Source: Archilochus colubris
Taxonomy: Eukaryota > Chordata > Aves > Apodiformes > Trochilidae
Assembly: GCA_023079485.1 (NCBI GenBank)
Contig: CM041090.1
Location: forward strand, 620,001-684,000
Direction: 5' to 3'
DNA: 64,000 nt
The notes under the pieces were generated by a model that saw only the letters and a list, made by a program, of their open reading frames with translations, was not told where the DNA came from and made no database searches. The position numbers and the translations under genes were made by a program. Shown here one piece after another: positions 28,956 through 42,700 of this stretch (position 1 is its first letter; each line of letters starts with the position of its first letter).

Positions 28956-31900
28956 AGCTCTCATTTTCTTGCTGATATATTTATAGAAACATTTTTTTAA
29001 TGTCTCTTACAGTATTAGCCAGATGGAGTTCTAGTTAACCAAACTGTATGAAGAAGAGGATGAAAGGCATATAGCTGGCTTTCTGGCAGGAAAAATGATG
29101 GTTCCTCCCCAGCAAAGCTTCAGATCTGTCTATATCCCCTCAATAGACATCTCATGGAAACTTCCCAGCCCCTGCTCCCTGTCTCCACAGGCACACTGAT
29201 GAAGAGGTGCCAAGAGGCATCTCCTGTATGCTGAGGATTGTCTCCCTGAAATGTGAGCAAAATACAGGGCAAAATGGGAAAAAGAGCATCTGACATCAAG
29301 ATTCACAGGACTCGAATGTGTGAGAACAAGGGTTAAAAAACATTAGCACCCACAGTGAAAACTAGAAGCAGCAGCCCCCACAGCTCTGATCACAGAATAA
29401 TTATTTGGGTCCCCTCAAGACTGACCAATGTTAGAGATGGCTCCCCCTGCCCACCAGACTGTGGAGCAGATAACCACCATCTGCCACAAACTGCCAGCTG
29501 AATCCCTAGGTCTGGTGGACTCAGGAGGACAAATGCATTTCTCCAAAGAACAAAACAAAGAACATGGGTCATGAGGACAATAAACACTGCACAGAGATAA
29601 ACTCTGGTGGCAATAATAAGGGAACCCACTGCTCAGATTATGTGGGCTCAGCGCTGCAGCTCGGAGATGCTCCACGTAACACACAGCACCACTGAGGGAT
29701 GTTGACACTTGCTGGATATTTTCAGGCTTGACCAAGAGAAATGCTTTATCACTCTGCACTCACACACCTCTCAGTAACTTCCCTTTTATTAAAGCTCACA
29801 AAACTCACAACAAAAGGTTTGACCCATCCTCTGGGTAGAATGCAACATTTTCTTAGGAAACAATTATTAAAACCCCAAGATAGCCTCAACTTCTGCATGT
29901 CATTTTTCTTCTTAATAGGCCATTAAAAGGCTGTTCTTGTGCTACATTACTCAGAACCTAGCTACAGCATTTACCACTTTCCTGGTAGTGCTGCTCTTAC
30001 TGGAGCATCCTGTGCTTCCCCCTGGGCCTCTAGGGATATCCAGCCATTCTGTTTTAATATCACTATCCTTGCTAACAACTGAATATAATTGTCCAAGAGA
30101 GCAAGCTAATGTATACCTGAAGTGAAAAACACTTGTAAAAAATTGAAGAACAGAACTGTGGCCAGAAAATAGAATTAAAAGGCAGGACTCCCAGGCTCTA
30201 CTTTCAGGCCTGCTTAGAGCTTGCACCTTGGGAAAGATTTTTTTTAATTTTTTTTTTGCCTGTTTCTGAACTGTAGAATGACCCATGGAAAAGGCTTTTT
30301 TTTAATATTAAACAGTGTTTGCAAAGATCCTAAATTTAAGGTCCTATTTTAAGTGCACACACACACACACACAAGTCAATCTTCACTTCCTATGTCCATC
30401 AATCACATTTTCAACCCAAAATGGCAATTCTACCCATTGCCTTCTCCCAGCCTCCCCATATTTTTCTTGTTACGAGTTTTTCCTCCTTTTTGGTTATTAT
30501 GTGCACTCATCTTGATTGCAGCCAGAGACATCTGTAGTGGGTGTTAGGAAAGCAATTCTAACAGGAAAGACAGCAAGATGATGATCGTTTTCCTCAGGAA
30601 ATAAGCCTGGAGAAGTGTTTGCCCCACAATTACTCCGTGTCGTTGCCAAGTGTTCCTGATCCTCAGGCCACACATCTGGACAGGAGGTCCCAGCGGGGCA
30701 CTGCCATGGTTTCCCATCCTTACTGTCAGGTTGCTTTGCTTCCATCTCTCAGCCTGCAGCACATGCCAGTTCTCTCTTGTCCTTCAGCACAGGGCTTTGC
30801 TTTGTCTCCACCAGCTCCTGCACTCCAGACCACGAGTTGAGCCAGAGCTGCCATCCTCTTGGAGATGTGTGCGTGCAGTTCCCTTCCTTGGAGGAACACA
30901 ACTTACTTCAGCGGTCTGCACTTATCTGGGTCCCTCCTTGAATCTAGAGAACACAAAAGTTCTTGGTTTTGAGATGTGTTATGGCTTTAACCACCTTCTG
31001 AGGTTACATTGATGTGTAAGGGGAGCCAAAACACAATTCACAGCTCTCCAAGGTCATTCCACCACTGAACAACCTACAGAAACCAGAAGGACCAGGAACA
31101 CACTGTGGGGAGCTGGAAGCACACAATTTTGCATTTGAATCATGATGCTCACTGCCAGACTAAATCAGCACAAGCCTTAGCCTGTGCCTGGGACAAAACT
31201 GACAAAAGGCTGAGCCTTGATAAACAGAAGAAACAAATCTGAAAAGCCATTACCTAGTCAATTGTAAGAAGCTGCAAGAGTAAAGCTCAGTTCTGTCCTG
31301 GTCAAATGCTCACCTTGATTATTTTATACCTAGTTAACAGTCTGTGATTAGTGTCTATAAATATAAAAAGTTATCTCAGTGGGAAATAAATGTGATCTAC
31401 CCCGAACAGTGTCTGATCCACTCAAGAATACAGAAAAAGGCAGAGCCCCATAAACTGCACAACTGAGAGCTAACAGATGAGGCCCTGGAAACGTGCCTGA
31501 GAAGGCTTAGTAGTCATCAGGAAAAGGAATGGCTGTGCATGGCAGCAAGAGGACAGGAAGGGAATATAAGGGTGCTCCTTATATTCCTTATATTCCTCAC
31601 GTGCTGTGAGGAGCTCATCACTCCCAGAATTACCACTGGGACATAGGGTTTCATGGTGCCCAACCACCAGATTGGGATGCTCAGGCATCCTTTTGTCTGA
31701 CTCTTGATTTCTGTGTAAGACTGCTTTGGATGCAAGTACAGAGAACACAGAAAGCCAGCAGTTTTCAGCTCTGCAGAGGCAGAAGAGTACATGCTGACAA
31801 GTCACCAAATGCCTATTGCAAAATTCAAACCCTTGGTGAAAATGCAGTTTCAGTACAAGCTGCAGGCCAGCTGGTAAGAAGGCAGCAAGGTGCAGACTGA

Positions 31901-31989
31901 GCACACACACGCTCCCTGCCCACCCACAGCTCCCCAGGTGACAGAGACCAGAGCCCCTCTAATGCCTCCCACAAACCTTTGATGGCATT
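28956..31989. other. Intergenic sequence, no gene seen
   Basis: Noncoding sequence with a short (AC)n run at about 30356-30373, poly-T stretches near 30240-30300, and a small tandem duplication of CTTATATTC near 31577-31594. The frames on both strands are short and unrecognised. Confidence 0.6.
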
Positions 31990-32428
31990 TAACAAGATGA
32001 TGAAGGGAGTGGAACTTTTCCCTTCTGAGGAAAGACTGAGAGAGCAGAGTCTCTTTAGCTTGGAGAAGAATGAGGGGTGAGCTCATCAGTGTTTATAAAT
32101 ATGTAAGGAGTGAGTGCCAGGAGGACAGAGTAAAGCTTTTCTCAGGGGTGACCAACAACAGGACAAGGGCCAGTGGTTATAAACTGGGGCACAGGCAGTT
32201 TCATATAAATATTAGGAAGAATTTTTTCAGTGTGAGGGTGACAGAGCACTGGCACAGGCTGCCCAGGGAGGTTGTGGACTCTCCTTCCCTGGAGACATTC
32301 AAAATGATCTTTCATGATGAGCTGTACATAAGCCCAAGTAGCCAAACCTGCAGAAGGGCCTCATGATCTTTCATTCATAATGATCTTTCGAGGTTCCTTC
32401 CAAGCCCTAATTTTTTATGATTCTATGA
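31990..32428 (+). repeat. CR1 LINE fragment, plus orientation, 3' end intact
   Basis: Ordered CR1 blocks on the + strand: TCTGAGGAAAGACTGAGAGA, CTCTTTAGCTTGGAGAAGAA, GAGGGGTGAGCTCATCAGTG, ATTAGGAAGAATTTTTTCAG, TGTGAGGGTGACAGAGCACT, CAGGCTGCCCAGGGAGGTTG and finally TTATGATTCTATGATTG. The ATGATCTTTCAT motif is partly duplicated near 32365-32390. The 5' edge is approximate. Confidence 0.92.
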
Positions 32429-35400
32429 TTGTCTCTTGTCTGTGAAGCCCACTGCAGAACACAGATGGAAGCACTGGATGGTTCCTTTTCTATCCTGGGA
32501 AGCTCTATTTATCTTTCAGCTGAAAAAAAGTCATGTGGATCCAGACAGGAAAACCATCAGCAAGTCTCTATCAGTCACAGACATCAGGGACACAGGCATG
32601 CTGAGGTCTCACTCCTGGCCCCAGCCCTTATCTTTCTGTGTGCAGCTGCGTGACCCTTGGAAGAGCCCAGGCTGCTCCCTCACCCTGTGCTGTGTCCAGG
32701 GTTAGGTTCAGTGGACTGCCCAGATCTGCTGTGAGACTCATGTCCTGCCCAACACCCTGGGAACAGCCCCACCCTGCCTCCAACCTCCTGGGACAAGTGA
32801 CAAGGGGTGTTGTTGGATGGAAAGGGAGTTGTGACACCCCTGGGGCCCCTTGGGACTTGTCACCTGTTAGTGTGGTTCTTCCCACTTCCCTTTTATCTGC
32901 ACTGAGCTGGCACCAAGTGAGCCACATCAGAGACTGCTTCCTGGCTGATAATCATGTAAGAAACCCTTCATCTATTTTTAAACAAAGGCTGAGTACTCTG
33001 AATGATGGGGGACTAGGGCAAGAAATATAACTAAAAATAGAAATAGGGGAAAAGACAATACACACATGGTCCCAGGATGTTCCAGTACAAGCTCCAGAAA
33101 AATTATGCAAGATGGGCACTACAGTGTTCACATCTACTTTCTGATGCTCTTTAGAGCTGTGGCACACTCCAGGAGATCAGGAGCTTTCAGCCCTGGGACA
33201 GATGCTTTCATCCTGTCTGGGCAGTGGCCTTCGGTTCTACCCAGAAGCAAGGCAACAAGCAGTAAAGTGAGCATGTAATCAACTGTAATTAAACCCCCCC
33301 ATCATGCCTACCAGCAAAGGGAAAGGCTTCAGAGATGAGATGTCCCCTGCTCCCACAGAGAAGTCTCTACCCTCATAAGCCTCCTGGGAGGGAGCAGGAG
33401 CTCTTTGCTTGAAGGGTGGAAAACTGAAAGTCCTGTGGGTTACCAAGAGGTTACCAAGCAATCAGATGGCTGGGCTGGGAGCAGGTTTGCATAATGCCCC
33501 ATTAGTAACACCTGGACCAAACATCCTCCAGGGATACAGCAAGTGGCATGAGTGGCTAAGAGTGGCTGCTGGGTGCCACATGACCTGAAGCAAATTAAAC
33601 CTGTCTAAACAAGGCTTCTTTGCCACATTTTCTAGTGCTCATGCAATACAAGCAACTGCTTTATTTTTGGCCTGCCACTGACACAGCTTAGCACTGAGAC
33701 ACAGCTGTGGTAATTTATCTTGGGCATTAAAGTGTTGAAAAGAAACAGTCATTGCAGCAAATTTTGTCCTTCAGGTTCTTAAAGAGGACACAGAGCATCA
33801 CAGCTTGAGTCATCCAGCCTCATAACAGCACAAACTTGCTGTTTGTTTTTTTTTTTACAGTAAATCCACCTCCTTACCAGGCTGGCATGGCACAAACCAT
33901 TTAGCAATTAATAACATTTCTGCACCAGAAGGGACATCTCCTGCAGTCTGAGGATGCAAACAGTTTCTTCCTGGCAATCCAAAGTGCAGCTGCCAGAGGC
34001 TACCAATCTGAGCCCCAGCCTGGGTGTTATTTTAAGCACTGTTCCCAGCTGCAGCAGCACTGTGTTTGCCAAAGCCCTTCCTTCTAGAAAGGAAGAGAAT
34101 TCACCAGGCTGTATGGCTACTTTTAGGGAGATCAAGTGTTGACACTTTCCCAGCATGTCGTGAGGATAAAATTAATCCATGCTTCAGCACAGCTGGTGAA
34201 GGATCCTGTACACCTTGCATGTTCAAATCCATGTATTTTGCCTGTCCCTTTAAATTGAAAACATTTGCCTCAAGCTCCAGCCTGATGCCAGGCCCTAGAT
34301 GAATACTTGGTCCTTCCTATAACAGAACAAATATGTGGTACAGTCACCCAGGTGTATTAAAAGCCAAAGGCAGGGACTCACCTGTAAGTGAGGGTGAATG
34401 AGGTCTTTGAGGGATAGGTCTTTGGTTTGTTAGTCCTTGTCAGACTAACACAGAACACCAAGAATAATCCATACATTTCTGATGGGCCTGTGGCTAGGTG
34501 CCCCCTGCACACCCAAATGGACCCAGGTGTGGGCTTCAGGGTAATTTCCTGGTTTATTGTTTTCCTGATTAGAGCTGAGGTCAGGGTAGAGAGCTCCAGA
34601 CACACAGAGGGGAGGTTGATGCTATAGGGTCAAACTCTGGCTAACATTGGCATCAGGGGAGCCCAACCCATGCAGCAAAAACACCATACCCACACACATG
34701 CTATCTCAGACACAAGCAAGAGCACACAGAGGGAACATAAAGGTGTGCATTCAGTGAGGGCTCTGCACTGCTTGCAAACTTGGTAATGTGCTCACATGCT
34801 GAGAAGTATTTGTGTAATAAACATTCCCATTCTAACAGCAGTTAAAGGAGGGGTGAAATGAACCATGGAGGAAACATCACGGAGATGAATCCAAGCTCTC
34901 AGCCAGCTCTAAGATCTCCCAGCTTCAGTCTGCTTTCCTGTGGTGGACCTCAGCAGTCAATACTCACAAACTGAAGCAGACTCTTTGACAAAGAATACGT
35001 TGGTATGAGTTCTAGGACCAGGTGTATGGCACCTGAAAAGTGATGTCTTGCACAGTGCTTCAGCCACAAAAGAGAGGCTGATGGGGATGCTGCTGACCAG
35101 CATGCTTTGCTCTTATCTGGGTTTATTTAGTATACAGGCACCACCACAACACACCTTTGGAGAAGAGTAAGTTGACAAAGGTTCTGACACAAGGTTAATG
35201 CTGCTAGTCTGAGATGGAGCCCAAATGGCATCAAAATGAGGCAGTTCAGACACACCATAGAGCCCTGACGGGACTCTTCTGTTGGATGAGACAAAACAGG
35301 AGTTACACAGAGTTGGTCAGAATCTCCAGTTTCCTTAGACATATGGTCCCAAAGCTCTACTCTTATTCTAGGAAGCTTCTATGCAAGCTTGCCAACTGTT

Positions 35401-38400
35401 ATCCAACCACTGCATGGCTTAGATGAGGAAAAGAAAACCTTTTCCTGCATACTTACCAGCTGTTCATGCAGTACTTAACACTGTTGGTGTTAAAGGGCTC
35501 CCATGGCAGCTGCTGCTTGGCCCTCCCTAGTGCTGAGAGCCCTGTTGCTCTATGAAGATATTAGATAGCACTGACATCCTGAGGACTGTGTAGATATAAG
35601 TCCAGAAGGGACTTGTGTAAGAAGCAGGTTATTACAGCTAATTCCCAGGCTCTCCAGACACTTTGTTTTGCACTACCCAACAACACAACATTTTTTTTAG
35701 AAATCTATTCCATGACTAGTTAGATTGGAAAGATTTTGTGATGGCAGTTTCAGTTGAGGAACCCTTAAGACTAAATTGCTGTGATGCCATTTCAGGATTA
35801 AGAATGAACAGTGCTGATTCTTCCTCATTTGTGCCTCTAGGCAGACTAAGAATGATGGACACTGCTTGAAATAGCAGTGTTCAAAAGTATGCATATAATC
35901 AGGGAGGAAAAAAGTGGTTGCCCTACCTCACAACCCTTGTGAGGCAAAAAATACTTCAGGCAAACCTAGAAGAGCTGCAGGAACAGCATGGCCCTAATAT
36001 CAAAACTGCATGCTGGTGAGAAATCAGTTGGCAACCACAGTTATGACAGACTGCTCCAGAGAAAGCTTTCTGATTACAGAAAACTTGGATTATAAAGATG
36101 GAAAATTGCACAGAGGAGGAGAAAGCCAGCAGAGAACAGTTTTGAATCTCAGCTGTTTGTACTGGAGATACCAAGCACCACGGCTGCAGGAGCTGCTGCT
36201 TCCACAACACTTGGCAAAAGCTGAGGTTCTAAAAACCCTGTCAGCAGTGACAGCTCCTAGATCCTGGACCTCCTCTCTTCCTGTAACTGCACTTGATTAC
36301 AGTGGTGAACTACAGAACTAGATAAACACAAACCCAAATAATTATGAACTCTAATGGATTTGCCATTGAATAGGTGTCTGCCCTCCTGATAGCAAACAGC
36401 TTCTGTAACTTCTTTTTGCCCTTCTGCAGGTTTGGCTACTTGGGCTTATGTACAGCTCAGAGAGACACAATTATTATATAATAATTATATATACAATTTA
36501 TATTAACTTGTATGTTAATAATATTATATACAAATATATATTAATTACATAAACAAAAATGTTAAAGGTACAACCATGATACCACCAAGAATAATTGCCA
36601 CCAGCAGCAATGGCACAGACAGGCTCTTCAGAAAACCTGCACTTGTGTGACTATAGTTGTACAGTTGTATTAAGTGACTAGAATTTTTTTTTTTTTAATT
36701 AATAAGGCTATATATGTACATCTGAAGTTTTGCTCATGATTTAACATTACTGGTGCAACCCAAGAAGGGAATTTGGTTTTGCCTTGGACAGGTCTGAATT
36801 TAAAATGCTTTCAGTGTTGACTATAGTCCTGAAACCACTCCAGAAATAACAAATGCAGAAGTAGCAGAAATTACAGCTGTGCTACATAGCCTGCCAGAAA
36901 GGCTATTCCTGCCCAGACACCACTGACATTTGCTTGTTTGGAAGAAGATGCAGTGAGAGAACTGGGCCTGTAGACAAAATTCTCAGTCTGTCTGGGGCCA
37001 AGAGCTGAAGCTGATGATGGGGCACCTGCCTTTGCTGCTGTACTTGCTTCTAGTCACTGCAGTCACTGCCCTGCCCACCCATAAAAACAGGGATGCAAAT
37101 CCTACCTCTCTCTTTGACACCAGATAAGGTGTTGAAAACACTAGGTTTGGTCTTACTTTGAAACCTCCTTTCTCTGGCTTCAGAATCACACTAAGCAGAT
37201 GAGTTTTCAGGGCTGGCTTGCTTTTCTACTCCAGCAGAGTAGAGGACTCTCCTCCACCAGTGCTGCAACAAGTTAAGAGGAGAGCAGTTACATCACCATG
37301 AGGAGAGGATGGCATGGCAACAGAGGCAAGTACTTTTTTCTCCAGCTTCTCCAGTAACACATGATCATAATAAAGCATTTCAAGAACAATTCTCCCTTTA
37401 AAACATCACCTTAGGAGACCTTACCTCTGACTGGATCCTTCAATATCTGGAGGTATTAGTAGAAGAAACTAAAGAGCAACTTTTACAACTGCAAGAAGAT
37501 CATCGAAATGAAAAATGCCATTAGTCAAAACCATAAGTTCCCTGATGGCTCTGGGTCCCACTGGAGAACACAATGGAGTAAGACATTCACATCCATCAGA
37601 GCTGGTTCTTTAATACTGGCTGCCATCTGTGACAGGTAACACCATTTTTTAAAATATTCATTCCTGTGTTTTATCATTAAAGTTAAGAGGCTAAAGCATG
37701 ATTTTGGGAGAATACATTTCAAAGCAAATTTTGCAGGCAGTGTACTGGCTCTTGTTATATTTAGCAATACAATTATGGTTTTGTTCTACTTTGTGTTGGA
37801 GTGCTATCAGTTGATCCTGCCTGTTTTCATTCCACTTGGATTTGCTCTTTGTTAAATTAATAAGGACTTAACAGAAAGTAAATCACATGCCATTTAATAA
37901 GATTTCAGATTAAGTAGTAAAGAGCCACAAAACATGTTGAAGACTACTTGAAAGCCCCAGAGCTTTGCTTATCCTTAAATCACAATTGTTTCCTCTTTCC
38001 CTGCCAAAGCAAATCAGTAGGAGTTGTGTCCAGGCACGAAGACAAAGCTTGTTAAGACACTCTGATTGTTGTTGCCTTGTTCATTCTACCATTTTTTCCA
38101 AAGCCTAGTCTGCTTGAGCCTGATACCAATATATCTGCAAACTTTTCATGCTACAGTTAATTAGGTCCAGCTTTAGCAGGACAGCCTCTCCCTTTACTTC
38201 CATGTAAGAAGGGCCAAGCATATAAAAATTTCCCTAGAAACAGCAGATTAATTTATCATATGAGCTGCAGCTGCATGGGAAAGCCTGCTTCTTTCCCCTT
38301 AATCTGCTTAGCCTTTGAAGGCTACTAGAAGTTTCACCTAAGTATTGCAATGGGTTTTCAGAGCTCTACTTACATGTACTACTTCAGCACATTTCACCTG

Positions 38401-38511
38401 GGGAATATAAAGTAACACATGATGACTTCCTCACTTGACTATATTTCCAGCTTTTTTTTTCCAAAAGATTTGCACTGTGTAATTTTTATGCCCAGTCCTT
38501 GCCTACACATC
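32429..38511. other. Intergenic sequence, CR1-free
   Basis: There is no recognisable transposon, RNA gene or protein-coding exon. An AT-rich palindromic tract lies at 36466-36550, including a perfect 18-bp palindrome at 36469-36486. The rest is unremarkable noncoding sequence. Confidence 0.6.
36466..36550. repeat. AT-rich tract with palindromes
   Basis: Nearly pure A/T sequence. 36469-36486 (AATTATTATATAATAATT) is a perfect palindrome, and TAATAATATTA follows near 36514. It could form a hairpin or cruciform, or be a decayed microsatellite. Confidence 0.75.
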
Positions 38512-38517
38512 AATAAA
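38512..38517 (+). terminator. Polyadenylation-signal-like motif, plus strand
   Basis: AATAAA with TGTGTAATTTTTATG about 35-45 bp upstream and a GT-rich segment downstream (TGCTGGTGTTTTAATTC). It is well formed, but no gene is known to end here. It lies 1.2 kb from an oppositely oriented signal at 39703. Confidence 0.25.
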
Positions 38518-39702
38518 AACTCAAGTCATTCAGCCTAAAGCATCTGCTGGTGTTTTAATTCTGCATCCCTGCAGATCCTTTAGGATCCTTCCTCTCTGCT
38601 AGCAGTGGTTAGATTCCCCTGGTCAGAAAACTTCTACGTTTACTTTTATGTTCTGCCCCAGTGCTTTGTGTTCCTGCCACTTTCTGCAGAGGCTGAATTT
38701 TATCTGTCATGATGCATGTAGATTTTCCTTCCTGATGAGGCCAGCTTGAACATTATGGTAACCTTGTGGCTGTCAGAGGTAAACTCAGCTAGGAAATCTA
38801 AATTTTTTTAGGACAGAATCTTACTCTGCAAAACACTATAGAAGGCAGAAACATTTGTTTCATGTGATGCAGTCAGGATCTGGGCAGAAGCAGCAGAAAT
38901 AGAAACATTGCAAGACACCTTTTGTTAAAACAAGTGAAAAGGCAATTTCTGCCATTAACCCACATTAGAGAAAAATCTCTTACCAAGGCAAATTATAAAA
39001 CCCCGAGCTCCTGTAGTGCATAGTCTGTCATCAGTGCAGCTACATTTCCTAAAACAGAGAAACGTGAAATGATGGTTTGGTGGCAGAGAAAAGCAAAGGC
39101 CCAAAAAAACCTCAGAACCAAAACCACATTGTTCTGGCTTTCACACTGACAACAGATGAAAGACAGCTTGGAAAGATCCTGTGTCTCACCGAGTGATGTG
39201 GCAGGGACAAAGACACAACATCAAAAGTGTATCTCAACCATCTGTTAAATATCACCGTGCACACAACCTGTTACTGCATTACCTCCAGATGCAGGCATTC
39301 TGATTCCCATTCTGACTGGGATACTAAATAATGAGTAGAAAAATCTTAAGCTAACACAACAGAAATACTAACTTTAGTAGAAATGGTATGCAATTAATTA
39401 CCCTGATTCAGAGAAAAGCCAGAAGGGGGTTAGCAGGCAGGTGCTGCATGCCAAGACTGATAACAAGCTGTCTGGGGTTTTGCAAAAACAGATTTCCAGA
39501 ATCCTGTGGAGTAACCAGAGCTGGAGTAACTGATCAGGACTAAGATGCCTAACAAAGAAGAATAAACTTCTTGTAACACTGGGAAAAATTCTGAATTCCT
39601 CAGAGCAAGGTAATGCCACTGCTATTCTAAGTCCCAGCTCACAGTTATTTGAAGCACAAAACCAAGAACTCAAGGCCTAAAGACAATCACTTTTATAACA
39701 GT

Positions 39703-39708
39703 TTTATT
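39703..39708 (-). terminator. MAP3K9: Candidate distal polyadenylation signal of MAP3K9
   Basis: On the minus strand the sequence reads TTGAATAAAACTGTTATAAA. It is preceded within 150 nt by several TGTA motifs (GATGTACTGTAAATTGTAAA) and followed by GT-rich DNA (GTGATTGTCTTT, GAGTTCTTGGTTTTGTGC). This is a textbook mRNA 3' end. MAP3K9 is the only gene seen upstream in this direction, with its stop codon 10.05 kb away. Assignment to MAP3K9 is inference, supported by the long 3' UTR reported for the mammalian gene. Confidence 0.5.
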
Positions 39709-42700
39709 CAAGTCTGTGTGCTCTAGTGTTGAGACAAGGCCTAGATCAGCATTACACTGTAATACAATAATTTTAGCCATTGAACCAAGCCTGCTTGGCA
39801 TCCTTGGTTTACAATTTACAGTACATCCAAAAAAAGAGCAAAGAGAAAAGAAATCCCCAAACGCCAACAACTTTCATCAGCTCTTTGCTTTGCTTAAATA
39901 TTGTTCTATAACATAAAATAATTTAATACAAAAAAAGAACTGTAATCCAAATACACAGAATACATTGACACAGAACAGAGGAAAGATACAGTAGATTATG
40001 CACAAGAGTATTCAGTTGATGTGTTACCTACAGTGAAACAAACTGGACATTAATATAATTTAACTATTTAAGCCCAAGAAGGTCAGAGGCAACAAGTCCA
40101 TGTCACAAATAAAGCTTTTTTAAAAAATAATGCAATCTTCTTTTCCTCTAAGCTTACTGCTGTACAGAAGTTAAAGGAAGGCTCCAACAAATCACTGAAT
40201 TTGACAACATTTCATCACACAAACAAGAAAAACTTTGTGGCCTCCATTATTTTACTCAACTCTGGGGTACATTGCCATTTGATAAAGTAATTGCTTCATT
40301 GCAGGTTCTCAGGCTCTACACACCTTCAGGTGCTACTTCCATAGCAACAGACTTTTTAACACCACGAACAGAAGACATACAGAGGTCTCCAAAACCAGAC
40401 TGAAATACCCAAGTTGTAAGATGAATCCCAGTCCTGCAGACTCTGGAGCTCCTTATGAAGTATCCAACACCCTCCACACAGTGGTTTCAACACAAGCAGG
40501 AACTACCCCCTTATCTCAAAAGAACACATGGGGGCATGATCTTAGACTGGAGTGATCTATCACCTCCTTCTTCAGATTTACAACATTGTACCTAGGAAAG
40601 TCAGGTCACTGGTTTTTGCATCTGGCTTTAAATAGAAGCAGGAGCAGATCCACAATTAATAAGGCAAAAGAAAGAAGTAGCTTATAAAAAGAGAGAGGAA
40701 ATACATTCTCTGGCTGAGAAATTCTTGGGACTCTCAAAGCCACAGAGGAAACATTGTTAAAAGCACAGGTATTTTCCCTGATTTTTCCACCACTGTTGCC
40801 TTGCCAACTCTGTATAAGCCTCTCGACTTCATTCAGGCAAAACATCATGGGTGTTTCCAGCCTGTCCTCAATATATGACAAAGAAATCATATACACCAGC
40901 ACAAAGTGCTGTGCCAACAGCTGACAGACAAGAACCAAAGATCTCTACTAACAGTGGCTGAAACTGATCACTGCTGAGCTTGTCAAGCCTGCCCACCAGC
41001 CTGGAGGGATGAGTTTTTTAAATAAGAAAGACCTGAGAAATGGCCTCAGGTTAAACTGACACATACAACCCCCACACACCACTTACTGCCCCCTTTATTG
41101 CAGAAATCCCTGCTCTTCCCTCCTGTGTCAGAACACATTCTTAAAGCTTACCTTGCTTATGGTAAGAACTAGAAGTCAAATAGGCATGGCATGTGCAGTC
41201 ATGGAAAGGCCACAAGAGTCAGCAAGCAAATCAGTATTTACCTAGAGAAAGAATTCTTTCCTCAGGCAAAGTGACTCCTTCCTCTGACAATCAAAGTACA
41301 GAGCCTGGTCCTTCACCAGTTGTCTCTACAGCACAGCCCCCTTGAGTTAAGACTAAAAGAGCTTTGCTGAACTGAGCTCTTGTGCAGTTTGACCCACAGA
41401 TGCATTCCACTGACTTCAGTGATGTTTAAGGATGTGATGAAGAGCCCTCTCTTTTCAACTTGAAAATCAATTACCATAAATATGAACTTTTATTATGAGA
41501 TTTTTCTTAGCTTTAACATGGTTTCTTAATAAGAAACTGCCAAATACTGACTTTAAGTGGGCCTAGGTATGTTTGAATTTAGCTGTCCCCCAAAGACCTA
41601 TTGTTGCACAAGAATGGATTTTACTCTCTGCAAAGACCACTGGCCAAGTTCAGCTATTCAAATGGCAAACACTTGTATTCTTTCTTCTCTTTGCTTATTT
41701 TTTTTTTTTGTGGCTTTATTCTTTATAGACTAGGATTTCTGAATGTTAGATTGAAAACAGAGAAGTGTCAGAACTGATGCAGTAGGATCTGCTTGAGATG
41801 CAGTGTGAAAAGTCAGCTCAGAGGTATCAGGAGCCCTATTCAGCTACAAATGCTAACCCTGCTGACATTAAAAGCTCATCACTGAAGAATGCAAGATAGA
41901 ACATGCCAACTATGAACACCTGGCAATCAGTTAAAGGTGACATAGACTGAGCCTAGAAGAAAACATTTTACTCTAGTTGAGAAGCAGCCACAAATTCCAG
42001 CAGAACCCAAAGCAGCAGCTCAGTTCTGCATCAGGTGTAGATAAACCCCAGCAGCTCAGTGAGCAGGTAATGCCAAACTAATCAGAGGATAGGTCTGCTC
42101 TGAGACTCGATGAGGAGAAACCAAGTACAAGCATTCCCACAGAACAGAAAATGCTGAAATCTGCTGTTAAGAGCATTCTTATTAGTGAAGCTTGGGAAAA
42201 CACCAGCATGATCTTCCTGCTCCATTAGAGCCTCTACTGCTAAGACAGCAAGAGACAGAATATCAGAACATGGCCAGAACAATGTTTATTCTTTTCTCAG
42301 ACCTGTATTTCTCTCTCCTACACCAGGAGCTCAGCACTATCCAAACTTAACATCTGTTCTTGAGAAAATACTAAAATCAAGGTACAACACAGAGAAAGTG
42401 CCAGTCACTCTAAAACAGCATATACAAAATTGATTATTCTCCTTTTATGTTGGGAGTTTCAGCCAGTAACCTTTGAACACAATGAAGGATCTCACTAGCT
42501 AGACCGGAAGCTAAAATTTAAGCATGGACAAGATCCTAGAAAAGTATTTCTGAATAATGGACTTTTCCCCCCCCCTCACCCTTCAAGATTATTTTTCAAG
42601 TAAATTCTTTTAAGCAAATAGAATGCTGGCACTCTTCCTGCAGGTTTGTTCTAAGCCCCCTTTTTCTATCTGCATCCATCTAACCCATCAGCTACAGGTC

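Noticed and set aside
30356..30373. (AC)n run as a functional element
   Set aside because: Short ordinary microsatellite with no distinctive context.
31470..31910. Minus-strand frame of 146 residues, Met start
   Set aside because: No family resemblance and a second overlapping frame nearby; length is within chance for this much DNA.
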